Origin: Thalassorhabdus alkalitolerans
GTDB taxonomy: Bacteria; Bacillota; Bacilli; Bacillales; Marinococcaceae
NCBI RefSeq assembly: GCF_042656585.1
Contig: NZ_JBHSPG010000022.1
DNA length: 64,000 nucleotides
Reading direction: 5' to 3' (one strand)
The position numbers and the translations under genes are program-made. Below, piece after piece: positions 50,544-60,057 of this stretch; within the stretch, counting starts at the first letter, position 1; the number at the start of each line of letters is the position of its first letter. The notes under the pieces were generated by a model, which ran no database searches, was not told where the DNA came from, and was given only the letters and a program-made list of their open reading frames with translations.

Positions 50544-51881
50544 TTGGGAAAGAATTTTTTAGGAACAGGGGCAGCCGCTGTACTTAGTAGTTTAGCAGTT
50601 TTTGGATTTGCTGGTTCGGCGGAAGCAAGCGGACCGGATCTAGAAGCTGAGGCTGCAATTTTAGTTGATGCAGAAACGGGGAAGATTATTTATCAAGATA
50701 ACATAGATGTAATACTGCCCCCTGCGAGCATGACAAAGATCATGACAGAATACTTGGTACATGAAGCTATCGAGGAAGGGGAGATCTCCTGGGACCAGAC
50801 GGTTCCTATAAGTGATAAGGTCAGGGAACTTTCTCACGTTCGAGCTTTGTCAAATGTACCGTTAAGACCTGATGAGGAATACACCGTCCGTGAACTGTAT
50901 GAATCAATGGCTATATACTCTGCCAATGCAGCGACGATAGCATTAGCTGAATTAATTTCCGGCTCTGAAACAGAGTTTGTCGATAAAATGAACGAAAAAG
51001 CTGCTGAATTAGGGCTTGATGAATATGAGTTTGTCAATTCAAGCGGGTTGAATAATAACTCAATGGGAGGCTTGCATCCTGAAGGCACTGGTGCAGATGC
51101 AGAGAATATGATGTCTGCCCGGGCAACAGCAAAGCTTGCTTATAACCTGCTGGATGAGTACCCGGAAGTGCTGGAGACAGCTAGCATTGGGCGTAAGTCT
51201 TTCAAAGAAGGCACAGATGACGAAATAGATATGGTGAACTGGAACTGGATGCTTCCTGAATTAGATCTTCCTTTTGCCTATGAAGGCCTTGACGGTTTAA
51301 AGACAGGGTACACAGACCTTGCGGGAAATGCCTTTACTGCCACAGCGGAAAGAGAGGATCTTCGCTTAATCTCCGTTGTGATGAGGACAGATTCTCGTGA
51401 AGCCCGCTTTGAAGAAACAGCAAAGCTTCTGGATTATGGTTTTGATAACTATGAACATGAAGAAGTGGCGGAAGAAGGATACCAAATTGAAGGTCATGAA
51501 ACATTGCCGGTAAGCAGAGGAACAGAGTCAGAAGTTTCTATTTCAACCGCTGAACCTTTAACGTTGCTGCTGCATCGCAATGAAGAGGCTGATGCGTATA
51601 CACCCAATTTAACGATTAACGGAGAATTCCTTGATGAAGAGAATCAGCTGACAGCACCTATTGAACAAGGTGAGGTCATTGGGTACATTGATTTTGAATA
51701 TACTGGTGAGAATAGTGAAGAATATTTAAGTGAACAATTAGAAGAAGCGAAGCGTGTCCCTGTAATTGTTAATGAAGAAGTTGAAAAAGCAGGTTGGTTT
51801 TCTTTAGGCATGCGCAGTATCGGCGGTTTCTTCTCAGGGATGTGGAACAACGTTGCAGATACAGTAAAAGGATGGTTTTAA
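50544..51881 (+). CDS. dacA: D-alanyl-D-alanine carboxypeptidase (PBP5-type)
   Basis: The 445-residue exported enzyme starts at TTG 50544 (read MGKNFLGTGAAAVL), with GGAGGTG seven bases upstream. A signal peptide ends near AEAS. The SxxK motif with Ser62 is in ASMTKIM, SAN in AIYSANAATIAL and KTG in GLKTGYTDLAG. A C-terminal amphipathic anchor (MRSIGGFFSGMWNNVADTV) is present. It trims the terminal D-Ala from peptidoglycan pentapeptides. The outer domain is very acidic. Confidence 0.96.
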   Translation: MGKNFLGTGAAAVLSSLAVFGFAGSAEASGPDLEAEAAILVDAETGKIIYQDNIDVILPPASMTKIMTEYLVHEAIEEGEISWDQTVPISDKVRELSHVRALSNVPLRPDEEYTVRELYESMAIYSANAATIALAELISGSETEFVDKMNEKAAELGLDEYEFVNSSGLNNNSMGGLHPEGTGADAENMMSARATAKLAYNLLDEYPEVLETASIGRKSFKEGTDDEIDMVNWNWMLPELDLPFAYEGLDGLKTGYTDLAGNAFTATAEREDLRLISVVMRTDSREARFEETAKLLDYGFDNYEHEEVAEEGYQIEGHETLPVSRGTESEVSISTAEPLTLLLHRNEEADAYTPNLTINGEFLDEENQLTAPIEQGEVIGYIDFEYTGENSEEYLSEQLEEAKRVPVIVNEEVEKAGWFSLGMRSIGGFFSGMWNNVADTVKGWF

Positions 51882-51901
51882 TCCCTCTTTTCTTATCTGC
51901 T

Positions 51902-51929
51902 TTAACATGACGAAGAATAATGATACAAT
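51902..51929 (+). promoter_or_regulatory. Possible pdxST promoter
   Basis: TTAACA, a 16-base spacer ending in TGA and TACAAT (extended -10). Confidence 0.45.
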
Positions 51930-52017
51930 ATAGAACGGAATGATAGTAAAAATTATCTTACTATTTATAAGGTCGTTTATGATCTAGTTATAAAATGAGC
52001 AGGGGGAAAAGGAAAAC

Positions 52018-52902
52018 ATGGCAGATAGAGGTACTGATCGAGTAAAACGTGGTATGGCAGAAATGCAAAAAGGCGGCGTCATCATGGACGTGGTAAACGC
52101 TGAACAGGCAAAAATTGCAGAAGAAGCAGGCGCAGTTGCTGTAATGGCACTAGAAAGAGTACCGGCAGATATCCGCGCAGCCGGTGGAGTTGCCCGTATG
52201 GCAGACCCTACGATTGTTGAAGAAGTGATGGGAGCCGTTTCTATCCCGGTTATGGCCAAAGCCCGTATCGGACATATCGTTGAAGCTCACGTATTAGAAG
52301 CTTTAGGAGTAGACTACATTGATGAAAGTGAAGTTTTGACTCCTGCGGATGAAGTGTATCATCTTGACAAAAGAGATTACACCGTGCCGTTTGTATGTGG
52401 AGCAAGAGATTTAGGAGAGGCTCTTCGCCGGGTAGGAGAAGGAGCATCAATGCTTCGTACAAAAGGTGAACCAGGTACAGGAAACATTGTTGAAGCTGTG
52501 CGTCACATGAGAATGGTACAAGCACAGGTTAAACGTGTTGTTACCATGTCAAAAGACGAGTTAATGACAGAAGCTAAAAACATCGGTGCTCCTTACGAGC
52601 TGCTTTTAAATATTCAGGAGAACGGTAAGCTTCCAGTTGTAAACTTTGCTGCCGGCGGAATTGCTACACCAGCGGATGCAGCACTTATGATGCAGCTTGG
52701 TGCAGACGGGGTCTTTGTAGGATCCGGGATCTTTAAATCCGAAAGCCCTGAAAAATTTGCCCGTGCTATTGTAGAAGCTACCACTCATTATGAAGATTAT
52801 AAATTGATTGGTGAGTTATCCAAAGGTTTGGGAACAGCAATGAAAGGTCTTGAGATTTCTACGTTGGCTGCATCAGAGCGCATGCAGGACCGCGGCTGGT
52901 AA
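52018..52902 (+). CDS. pdxS: Pyridoxal 5'-phosphate synthase subunit PdxS
   Basis: The 294-residue beta/alpha-barrel makes PLP from ribose 5-phosphate, glyceraldehyde 3-phosphate and ammonia from PdxT. Signatures: GGVIMDVVNAEQAKIAEEAG, VMAKARIGHIVEA with active-site Lys, and GEPGTGNIVEAVRHMR. GGGGG precedes the ATG. It is 55 bases upstream of pdxT in the standard pdxST pair. Confidence 0.98.
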   Translation: MADRGTDRVKRGMAEMQKGGVIMDVVNAEQAKIAEEAGAVAVMALERVPADIRAAGGVARMADPTIVEEVMGAVSIPVMAKARIGHIVEAHVLEALGVDYIDESEVLTPADEVYHLDKRDYTVPFVCGARDLGEALRRVGEGASMLRTKGEPGTGNIVEAVRHMRMVQAQVKRVVTMSKDELMTEAKNIGAPYELLLNIQENGKLPVVNFAAGGIATPADAALMMQLGADGVFVGSGIFKSESPEKFARAIVEATTHYEDYKLIGELSKGLGTAMKGLEISTLAASERMQDRGW

Positions 52903-52957
52903 GAAATCATCCCGGAGTACATTGCTTATCAATACAAACAAGCAAAGGAGCATTATC

Positions 52958-53563
52958 ATGGTGAAAATTGGAGTGCTGGCTCTTCAAGGAGCAGTGCGGG
53001 AACACGTGGAATGTTTAGCTGCTCCGGATACGGAAGTCACGATTGTAAAACGCACAGAACAGCTGGAAGACTTGGACGGTTTGGTTTTTCCTGGCGGGGA
53101 AAGTACCACTATGCGCCGTTTAATTGATAAATACGATTTTTTTGAACCCCTTAAAAAGTTTGCAGAATCAGGAAAACCAGTATTTGGAACCTGCGCAGGG
53201 CTGATTTTAATGTCAAAGGAAATTGCAGGTGAAGGAGAAGGCCATTTAGAACTGATGGATATGGTAGTGGAGCGGAACGCATTTGGCCGTCAGAGAGAGA
53301 GTTTTGAAACTCTTATGCCTGTCAAAGACATTGGAGAAGACATACAGGCTGTCTTTATCCGTGCTCCCCTTATTTCTGAAGTTGGTGACAATGTGGAAGT
53401 ATTGGCCAAATACGGCGAAGAGATCGTGGTAGCCAGACAAGGTCATTTACTCGCATGCTCCTTTCACCCGGAATTAACGACAGATTGCCGTATGCATAGA
53501 TATTTTGCTACAATGGTAAAAGAAGCCAAAGAACAGTTCGCAACACAAGCGATTTCTTCATAA
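52958..53563 (+). CDS. pdxT: Pyridoxal 5'-phosphate synthase glutaminase PdxT
   Basis: The 201-residue class-I glutamine amidotransferase has LDGLVFPGGESTTM, the nucleophile Cys in FGTCAGLIL and His-x-Glu in CSFHPELT. It feeds ammonia to PdxS. The ATG at 52958 has AAAGGAG upstream; the open frame that extends back into pdxS is not translated. Confidence 0.97.
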   Translation: MVKIGVLALQGAVREHVECLAAPDTEVTIVKRTEQLEDLDGLVFPGGESTTMRRLIDKYDFFEPLKKFAESGKPVFGTCAGLILMSKEIAGEGEGHLELMDMVVERNAFGRQRESFETLMPVKDIGEDIQAVFIRAPLISEVGDNVEVLAKYGEEIVVARQGHLLACSFHPELTTDCRMHRYFATMVKEAKEQFATQAISS

Positions 53564-53570
53564 ATTTAAT

Positions 53571-53797
53571 TCGTAGATAGACGCTAGTACTGTTTTATTC
53601 TTTTTTCAGAGAACCGATGGCTGGTGTGAATCGGTAAAGAATAAGCAGGAATCCAGTCTGGAGTGAAGGGCTGAATGTAGTAGGTTCTTCCGGTTCATCC
53701 GTCGTTATGGGGTGCTAAGAGGAAGACTGGCGTCTTCAATTTAGGGTGGCAACGCGGGAAAAGCTCTCGTCCCTTACCAGGGATGAGGGCTTTTTTT
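53571..53797 (+). promoter_or_regulatory. serS T-box leader (UCC specifier)
   Basis: The T-box motif AGGGTGGCAACGCGG is present. In Stem I the upper helix pairs CTGTTTTATTC with GAATAAGCAG and the lower helix pairs AGAC with GTCT; the right side of the internal loop reads GAATCCA, so the specifier is UCC (53652-53654), a serine codon. The AG-bulge/GNUG region (GATGGCTGGTGTGA) is present. The terminator pairs GCTCTCGTCCCT with AGGGATGAGGGC, followed by seven T residues. Uncharged tRNA-Ser would favour the antiterminator. Confidence 0.93.
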
Positions 53798-53848
53798 ATG
53801 GAGAATAGCAGAAAGAAGACAAACGAACAGAAAAAGGAGGCAAAGATG

Positions 53849-55123
53849 ATGCTTGATATTAAAGAACTTAGAAATAACTTCGGAGAAATAAAAGAACAGC
53901 TTCAAAAAAGAGGAGAAAACATTGGAGAGATCGACCGGTTCCAGGAACTGGATAAGCGCCGCAGAGAGTTAATTCAAGAAACAGAAACGTTAAAGCAGCA
54001 AAGAAATGAAGCGTCACAGCAGGTAGCCCAGCTAAAGAGAGAAAAAAAAGACGCAGACGAGGTAATAAAGAAAACAAAGGAAGCATCTGCAAAAATAAAA
54101 GACCTTGATGTGGAGCTGCGGGAAATTGAAGAAGAGTTAGAAACTTTGCTTTTAACAATTCCTAATATCCCCCACGAAAGTGTGCCAGTCGGTAGTGATG
54201 AAGATGATAATGAAGAAATAAGAACGTATGGAGAGATTCCGTCTTTCTCTTTTGAAGCGAAAGCCCACTGGGATCTGGCAACAGAGCTAGGAATTGTGGA
54301 GTTTGAGAGAGCAAGTAAAGTGACAGGCAGCCGCTTTGCTTTTTATAAGGGGGCAGGAGCCCGTTTAGAGCGAGCCCTTGTCAACTTTATGATGGATCTT
54401 CATGAAGATGAGCATGGGTATGAGGAAGTACTGCCCCCATATATGGTAAATCGCACGAGCATGACGGGGACAGGGCAGCTTCCTAAGTTTGAAGAGGATG
54501 CCTTTAAGATTAGAGAAGAAGATTATTTTCTTATTCCGACAGCAGAAGTGCCAGTAACAAATTTACATCGTGATGAAATTCTTAATGGTGAAGAACTTCC
54601 GATAGGATATACGGCTTTTAGTGCTTGTTTCAGGTCTGAAGCAGGCTCCGCCGGCCGTGACACGAGAGGACTCATTCGTCAGCACCAATTTAACAAAGTG
54701 GAGCTGGTGAAATTTGTTAAACCAGAAGATTCTTATAAAGAGCTTGAAAAACTTACTGGACACGCAGAAAAGGTGCTTCAGCTCTTACACCTTCCATACA
54801 GGGTCATGAACATGTGTACAGGGGACCTAGGATTTACTGCCGCAAAAAAATACGATATTGAAGTTTGGCTTCCAAGCTACAATGAATATAAAGAAATATC
54901 CTCTTGCAGTAACTTCGAATCTTTCCAGGCCAGAAGAGCTAACATACGTTTTAAAAGAGATGCAAAGGCCAAAACAGAATTTGTTCACACGTTAAATGGC
55001 TCTGGTTTAGCGGTGGGCCGCACGGTAGCTGCAATCATTGAAAACTATCAGCAAGAAGACGGGACAATAAAAATCCCTGAGGTTCTACAGCCTTATATGA
55101 AAAACAAAACTCACATCAGATAA
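53849..55123 (+). CDS. serS: Seryl-tRNA synthetase
   Basis: The 424-residue class-II synthetase has an N-terminal coiled-coil arm (about 30-100), motif 2 FRSEAGSAGRDTRGLIRQHQ and motif 3 GSGLAVGRTVAAIIENYQ. It charges tRNA-Ser. The start is ATG 53849 (MLDIKELRNNF), with GGAGG eight bases upstream. Its T-box controls transcription in response to serine supply. Confidence 0.97.
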   Translation: MLDIKELRNNFGEIKEQLQKRGENIGEIDRFQELDKRRRELIQETETLKQQRNEASQQVAQLKREKKDADEVIKKTKEASAKIKDLDVELREIEEELETLLLTIPNIPHESVPVGSDEDDNEEIRTYGEIPSFSFEAKAHWDLATELGIVEFERASKVTGSRFAFYKGAGARLERALVNFMMDLHEDEHGYEEVLPPYMVNRTSMTGTGQLPKFEEDAFKIREEDYFLIPTAEVPVTNLHRDEILNGEELPIGYTAFSACFRSEAGSAGRDTRGLIRQHQFNKVELVKFVKPEDSYKELEKLTGHAEKVLQLLHLPYRVMNMCTGDLGFTAAKKYDIEVWLPSYNEYKEISSCSNFESFQARRANIRFKRDAKAKTEFVHTLNGSGLAVGRTVAAIIENYQQEDGTIKIPEVLQPYMKNKTHIR

Positions 55124-55126
55124 AAT

Positions 55127-55164
55127 AAGCACTCTGTCTTTGGCGAGACAGAGTGCTTTTTATA
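55127..55164 (+). terminator. Terminator after serS
   Basis: AAGCACTCTGTCTT pairs with AGACAGAGTGCTT and is followed by a T run. Confidence 0.9.
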
Positions 55165-55321
55165 TAAAGATGTACGTGATTTCGCAAAAAATTACGGAAT
55201 TCGAAGGAAATAGAAAAGGGAGAAAATTGAAGAATATATTACCAAATGGTCTCTAGGCGTTGAAATATGTAGAATTGTAAAAAAATCTTTCAATAATTTT
55301 GCTTTTTTCTAAAAACGAATA

Positions 55322-55350
55322 TTGCATTAAATTACAAGTTTCCTTATAAT
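55322..55350 (+). promoter_or_regulatory. Promoter of the Lrp-type regulator gene
   Basis: TTGCAT, a 17-base spacer and a perfect TATAAT, in an AT-rich gap of about 370 bases after serS. The leader would be about 145 bases long. Nothing else is recognised in the gap. Confidence 0.55.
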
Positions 55351-55501
55351 AATCTTAATTCATTCTTTTAATTCTTACGAAAATTATAAATAAAGACGTA
55401 TATGCGTGAAGATATCGTAACACATTCCTATACTTGGAAAAAATCAGCATGTATAACGAACAAGCCTAGGAAGAGTACATACAAAAAGAAGTGTGAGAGA
55501 A

Positions 55502-55954
55502 ATGAACCATTTGGATAATACAGATTTCGCTATCTTAGGGTATTTGCAGGAAAATGGAAAGCGATCATACAGTGAGATTGCTCGTTGTCTTGATGTGAGT
55601 GAAGGAACCATTCGTTCCCGAATAAATAAAATGCTTCAGCAGGGAGTATTTGAGTTTATCATTCATACGAACCCAAATAAAGTAGGCTTAAAAGTCCAGG
55701 CGATTATTGGCTTTTCTACTCAACTAGGCAAGCAGGAAGAAATTGCGGGGAAATTGCAAAAGTACCCTGAAGTAAGATTTATTGGTGCTTTTTCCGGAAA
55801 ACATGACCTGATTATTCAGGCCTATTTCAAAAGCAATGAAGATCTTGTTCACTTTGTAAACAAAGAACTATCACAAATTGAGGGTATTCTCACAGCAGAT
55901 GTAAGCGTGGAGTTAAAGCAGTATAAAGATTCGTTTTCCTATATTATACCCTAA
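55502..55954 (+). CDS. Lrp/AsnC-family regulator
   Basis: The 150-residue protein has an N-terminal winged helix (LDNTDFAILGYLQENGKRSY, SYSEIARCLDVSEGTIRSRI) and a C-terminal RAM ligand domain (VGLKVQAIIGFSTQ, RFIGAFSGKHDLIIQAYF). Lrp-type proteins sense amino acids and control transport or metabolism. It sits about 100 bases before the peptide transporter genes and may control them. The start is uncertain: ATG 55502 is chosen over GTG 55493; neither has a strong ribosome site. Confidence 0.88.
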   Translation: MNHLDNTDFAILGYLQENGKRSYSEIARCLDVSEGTIRSRINKMLQQGVFEFIIHTNPNKVGLKVQAIIGFSTQLGKQEEIAGKLQKYPEVRFIGAFSGKHDLIIQAYFKSNEDLVHFVNKELSQIEGILTADVSVELKQYKDSFSYIIP

Positions 55955-56052
55955 CCCTATAGTAGAAAACTAGTTTTTTGGTAAGCCAGGGTCTCAGCAT
56001 AAATTTTTAAAATATTCAGTAAAGGAAAATAGAGTTAAATTGAGGTGTACCT

Positions 56053-57048
56053 ATGAGTAATGAAGCATTACTAGACGTAAAAGGATTAAAAACATATTTC
56101 TATCTTGGAGACCGAGTGGCTAAAGCTGTAGATGGCGTTGATTTTGAAATTAACAAAGGGGAAACAGTAGCTATCGTAGGGGAGTCGGGCAGTGGAAAAA
56201 GTATAACCTCCATGTCTATTATGGGTCTGATACCCAGTCCACCGGGAAAAATAGTAGAAGGCTCCATTAAATTAGAGGGGAAAGAAATCGTTAATCTTCC
56301 GGAACGGCAAATGCGGAACGTGCGGGGAAATGAAATTGGAATGATTTTTCAGGAGCCAATGACTTCACTGAATCCAGTATTTACTATTGGAAACCAGGTA
56401 GCTGAGCCGTTGATAAAGCACAGAGGATACAAAAAGAAGCAGGCTCGGGAAAAAACGATTGAGCTCCTGAAAATGGTTGGTTTTCCTCGTGCCGAAGAAA
56501 CCATAGACGAATATCCTCATCAGCTTTCCGGGGGGATGAGACAGCGGGTGATGATTGCGATCGCTATGAGCTGTGACCCTAAACTGTTAATAGCTGATGA
56601 GCCTACAACAGCGCTGGATGTCACCATTCAAGCTCAAATTCTCGATCTGATGGCTGAAGTGAAGGAAAGAACAAATTCTTCCATATTAATGATTACCCAT
56701 GACCTTGGCGTCGTCGCTGAGATGGCTGATAGAGTACTAGTGATGTATGGAGGTCAAATTGTAGAAAACGCAGATGCGAAGACACTATTTACGGAACCTA
56801 AACATCCATACACCGTCGGTCTGTTAGGGAGCATGCCTCAGCTTGACGATGAAAAAGAACGGCTGGAATCTATACCTGGTACTGTACCGCCGGCCCATAA
56901 CTTTCCTCAAGGATGCCGGTTTGCTCCCCGCTGTAAGCATGCGATGAAAGAATGCACAACGGAAGTGCCGGACCTTCGGGATACAGGGAATAGGCAAAAA
57001 GTCCGCTGTATTCTCTATGAAGAGAGTCAAGGAGGTCAGCATTCATGA
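56053..57048 (+). CDS. Peptide ABC transporter ATP-binding protein (OppD/DppD type)
   Basis: The 331-residue ATPase has Walker A GESGSGKSITSMS, signature QLSGGMRQRVMIAIAM, Walker B LLIADEPTTALDVTIQ and the C-terminal oligopeptide/dipeptide domain with Cys residues (CRFAPRCKHAMKECT), which can bind an Fe-S cluster in homologues. It powers uptake of peptides. The stop overlaps the start of the next gene (ATGA). Confidence 0.94.
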   Translation: MSNEALLDVKGLKTYFYLGDRVAKAVDGVDFEINKGETVAIVGESGSGKSITSMSIMGLIPSPPGKIVEGSIKLEGKEIVNLPERQMRNVRGNEIGMIFQEPMTSLNPVFTIGNQVAEPLIKHRGYKKKQAREKTIELLKMVGFPRAEETIDEYPHQLSGGMRQRVMIAIAMSCDPKLLIADEPTTALDVTIQAQILDLMAEVKERTNSSILMITHDLGVVAEMADRVLVMYGGQIVENADAKTLFTEPKHPYTVGLLGSMPQLDDEKERLESIPGTVPPAHNFPQGCRFAPRCKHAMKECTTEVPDLRDTGNRQKVRCILYEESQGGQHS

Positions 57049-58097
57049 ACACTACAAAAGAGAAACAACAGAACCAGCATGACGTTCAAAACCGTGAAAA
57101 GTTAGTAGAAGTTAAAAATATAAAAAAATACTTTCCTATCAAGGGAGGGTTCTTAAAAAGAACTGTAGCCCATGTGAAAGCAGTTGATGATATCACTTTT
57201 GACGTCTACAAAGGAGAAACCTTAGGAATTGTGGGAGAGTCAGGGTCTGGAAAATCGACCTTAGGAAGAATGATCCTTCGTCTTCTTGATTCTACTGAAG
57301 GAGAGATCCGTTTTGACGGACAAGAGATAACAAATATCTCTCAACGAAAAATGCGAAATTTAAGAAAAGAAATGCAGACGATTTTTCAGGATCCCTACGC
57401 ATCTTTAAATCCAAGAATGAGTGTAGGAGAAATCATAGAAGAGCCGATGGTCGTTCAAAAGCTCATGAGCAAAAATGAACGGGAAAAAAGAGTCATAAAT
57501 CTTCTTGAAACAGTGGGTCTGAACGAAAGTGCAAGGAACAAATATCCCCATGAATTTTCCGGCGGCCAGCGGCAGCGAATAGGGATTGCCCGTGCTCTTT
57601 CGACTCGTCCGAAGCTGATTATAGGTGATGAACCCGTTTCCGCCCTGGACGTTTCAGTTCAGTCACAAGTTCTTAACCTGATGGAAGATTTACAGGATGA
57701 ATACGGGTTAACATACATCTTTATTGCTCATGACCTCAGCGTGGTTAAGCATATCAGCGACCGTGTGGCTGTGATGTATCTTGGAAAGCTGGCAGAAATT
57801 GCTCCTAAGGAATCAATATACAAAAAACCACTTCATCCATACACACAGGCCTTAATATCGGCTGTACCGACAACCAATGTAGAAGAAGAAAAAGAAAGGG
57901 TGGTCTTAGAGGGTGACTTGCCGAGCCCTTCTAACCCTCCTTCAGGTTGTCCGTTCCACACGAGATGTCCGGAAGCTCATGAAAGATGCAAAATAGAACG
58001 GCCTCAATTAACAAATATGGGTGGAGGACATTATGTTGCTTGTCACTTGTACACCGAGCCTGAACCTAAAATTGCTGAAAATGCCGAACAAGACTAA
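57045..58097 (+). CDS. Peptide ABC transporter ATP-binding protein (OppF/DppF type)
   Basis: The 350-residue second ATPase has Walker A GESGSGKSTLGRM, signature EFSGGQRQRIGIARAL, Walker B LIIGDEPVSALDVSVQ and a Cys-rich C-terminal domain (CPFHTRCPEAHERC). It is translated in overlap with the preceding gene. It and its partner form the ATPase heterodimer. Confidence 0.94.
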   Translation: MNTTKEKQQNQHDVQNREKLVEVKNIKKYFPIKGGFLKRTVAHVKAVDDITFDVYKGETLGIVGESGSGKSTLGRMILRLLDSTEGEIRFDGQEITNISQRKMRNLRKEMQTIFQDPYASLNPRMSVGEIIEEPMVVQKLMSKNEREKRVINLLETVGLNESARNKYPHEFSGGQRQRIGIARALSTRPKLIIGDEPVSALDVSVQSQVLNLMEDLQDEYGLTYIFIAHDLSVVKHISDRVAVMYLGKLAEIAPKESIYKKPLHPYTQALISAVPTTNVEEEKERVVLEGDLPSPSNPPSGCPFHTRCPEAHERCKIERPQLTNMGGGHYVACHLYTEPEPKIAENAEQD

Positions 58098-58200
58098 CCT
58101 ATTCAGCTTTTAACCTGTACAGGAGGTGACGCGGGTATAGGAGGAGAGGGAAGAGTCAAAAAAGTTTGCTGGTTTAGAAAATAAAAGGGGGTCACAAAAG

Positions 58201-59982
58201 ATGAAACATAAAAGTTTGTTATTTTTACTATCTACAGGTCTTATCTTGTCAGCGTGTAATGGCGGCGATGAGGATTTTGAAGAAGGTGCAGATCCGGCAG
58301 AAGACGGCGCGGAAACAGAGACAGATGGAGAAAACGGTGAAACGGCAGGAGAGCCTCAAGAAGGCGGAAATATAAATCTTGCCATGTATTCCGCACCAGA
58401 TCACCAGTTTAATCCAATTTACTATCAATCCTCATATGATAATAATATCCTGGAGTTCACACATGAAAAGCTTTTTGAACAGAACGAAGACCTAGAATTT
58501 TACGGGGAACTTGCAGAAGAATACGAATTAAATGATGAGCAAACAGAAATGACTGTTCAGCTTCGTGAAGATGTCGTATGGCATGATGGCGAGCCATTTA
58601 CTGCAGACGATGTCGTGTTTACTTATACTGCTATCGCTGACCCAGAATATACAGGTGTTCGTACAAGCTATGCAGATTCACTGTTAGGCTATGATGAGTT
58701 TAAAGCCGGTGATACGGAGGAGTTTGAAGGTGTGGAAGCTGTAGATGAACATACGGTTGTATTTCGGTGGGAAGAGCCTACTGTAACACCAGAATACGAT
58801 GCCAGCTTCTTTATTATTCCAGAGCATGTGTTTGGTGATGTTCCTGCTGATGAAATGGAACAACATTCTGCTTCCTCTAACCCTGGGGAAATCATTGGAA
58901 CAGGGCCGTTTGAGTTTACCGCAGCTGTAGAAGGGGATCGCTATGAGCTTGAAGCATTTGAGGATTACTGGAAAGGTAGACCTCATCTTGATAGTGTGAC
59001 CTGGAGAGTGGTTGACCAATCTGTTATGACTGGTTTACTGGATAATGGTGAGATTCACATGGTGGCTGAACCAGACGGAATCGTGCCAAATGATGTGGAA
59101 AGTGTTGAAGCGCTGGGGAATGTGAACCTTTACCAGCCTCAAGATTTAGGTTACCAATACATGGGTCTTAAATTGGCTCACCGTCCAAGTGAGGATGTGG
59201 AAGCCGGTGTAGTTGATCCTGATAATTTCATTGTTAACGAAAAACTTGAAGACAAGCGTGTGCGTCAAGCTCTTGTCTATGGTATTAATCGTGAAGCGAT
59301 GATTGAAGGACTCCTTCATGGTTCTGGAGAGGTCCTCCACGCTCCATTCCCGGAAGCTTCCTGGGCATATGATGAAGATGCGCCAGTGAAATATGAGTAC
59401 GACCCGGATCAGGCACGTGCCCTTCTTGAAGATGCCGGTTTTGAAGATGTAACAGGCGATGGCTTCTATGAAGATCCAGATGGAGAAGAATACGTATTGA
59501 ACCTTGAATACCCTACTGGAAATGAAGCTCGTGAGAATGCGGCTTTAGTTATCGGGGAGAACCTTCAGGATATTGGTATTAATGTAAATGTGCAGCAGCC
59601 TCGTGAATTTTCTGCTCATGCTGACCGAGTTGAGGATGATGAGAGAAGCATGGATCTTTACCTTATGGGCTGGAGCTTAGCATCTGGCGATCCGGATCCT
59701 GCAGTCTATTTCCAGTCTGATGTGGCTTATAACTATACGCGCTGGAATGATGAGCATAGTGACGAACTCATTGCAGCTGGCGTACAAGCTCCAGAAGCAT
59801 TTGATGAAGAGTACCGAATGGAAGTGTATGCAGAGTGGGCGGAGCATGTATCTGAAGAAGTTCCTATGGTCTTCTTATGGTCTCCAATCAATAACTTTGC
59901 ATACGTCGACAGCCTCCAGGGAGTTACTGAACACCCTGCCAATATGTACAAAGATACACACGAGTGGTACCTCGCCGAATAA
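58201..59982 (+). CDS. Peptide-binding lipoprotein (SBP family 5)
   Basis: The 593-residue exported protein has a lipobox LILSAC with lipid-anchor Cys19, then an acidic spacer of about 35 residues (GGDEDFEEGADPAEDG and more). The family-5 solute-binding core follows, with LREDVVWHDGEPFTADDVVF, VRQALVYGINREAMIEGLL and YLMGWSLASGDPDP. The protein is strongly acidic throughout, as in salt-adapted species. It captures oligopeptides or dipeptides outside the cell for the permease below. GGGGG lies before the ATG. Confidence 0.94.
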   Translation: MKHKSLLFLLSTGLILSACNGGDEDFEEGADPAEDGAETETDGENGETAGEPQEGGNINLAMYSAPDHQFNPIYYQSSYDNNILEFTHEKLFEQNEDLEFYGELAEEYELNDEQTEMTVQLREDVVWHDGEPFTADDVVFTYTAIADPEYTGVRTSYADSLLGYDEFKAGDTEEFEGVEAVDEHTVVFRWEEPTVTPEYDASFFIIPEHVFGDVPADEMEQHSASSNPGEIIGTGPFEFTAAVEGDRYELEAFEDYWKGRPHLDSVTWRVVDQSVMTGLLDNGEIHMVAEPDGIVPNDVESVEALGNVNLYQPQDLGYQYMGLKLAHRPSEDVEAGVVDPDNFIVNEKLEDKRVRQALVYGINREAMIEGLLHGSGEVLHAPFPEASWAYDEDAPVKYEYDPDQARALLEDAGFEDVTGDGFYEDPDGEEYVLNLEYPTGNEARENAALVIGENLQDIGINVNVQQPREFSAHADRVEDDERSMDLYLMGWSLASGDPDPAVYFQSDVAYNYTRWNDEHSDELIAAGVQAPEAFDEEYRMEVYAEWAEHVSEEVPMVFLWSPINNFAYVDSLQGVTEHPANMYKDTHEWYLAE

Positions 59983-60057
59983 GGCTGTATAAGATGGTAA
60001 ATGGCGTGTGGTGAATATGCCACACGCCATTGCTATGAGAGGGAGAAGGAGGAAAAC

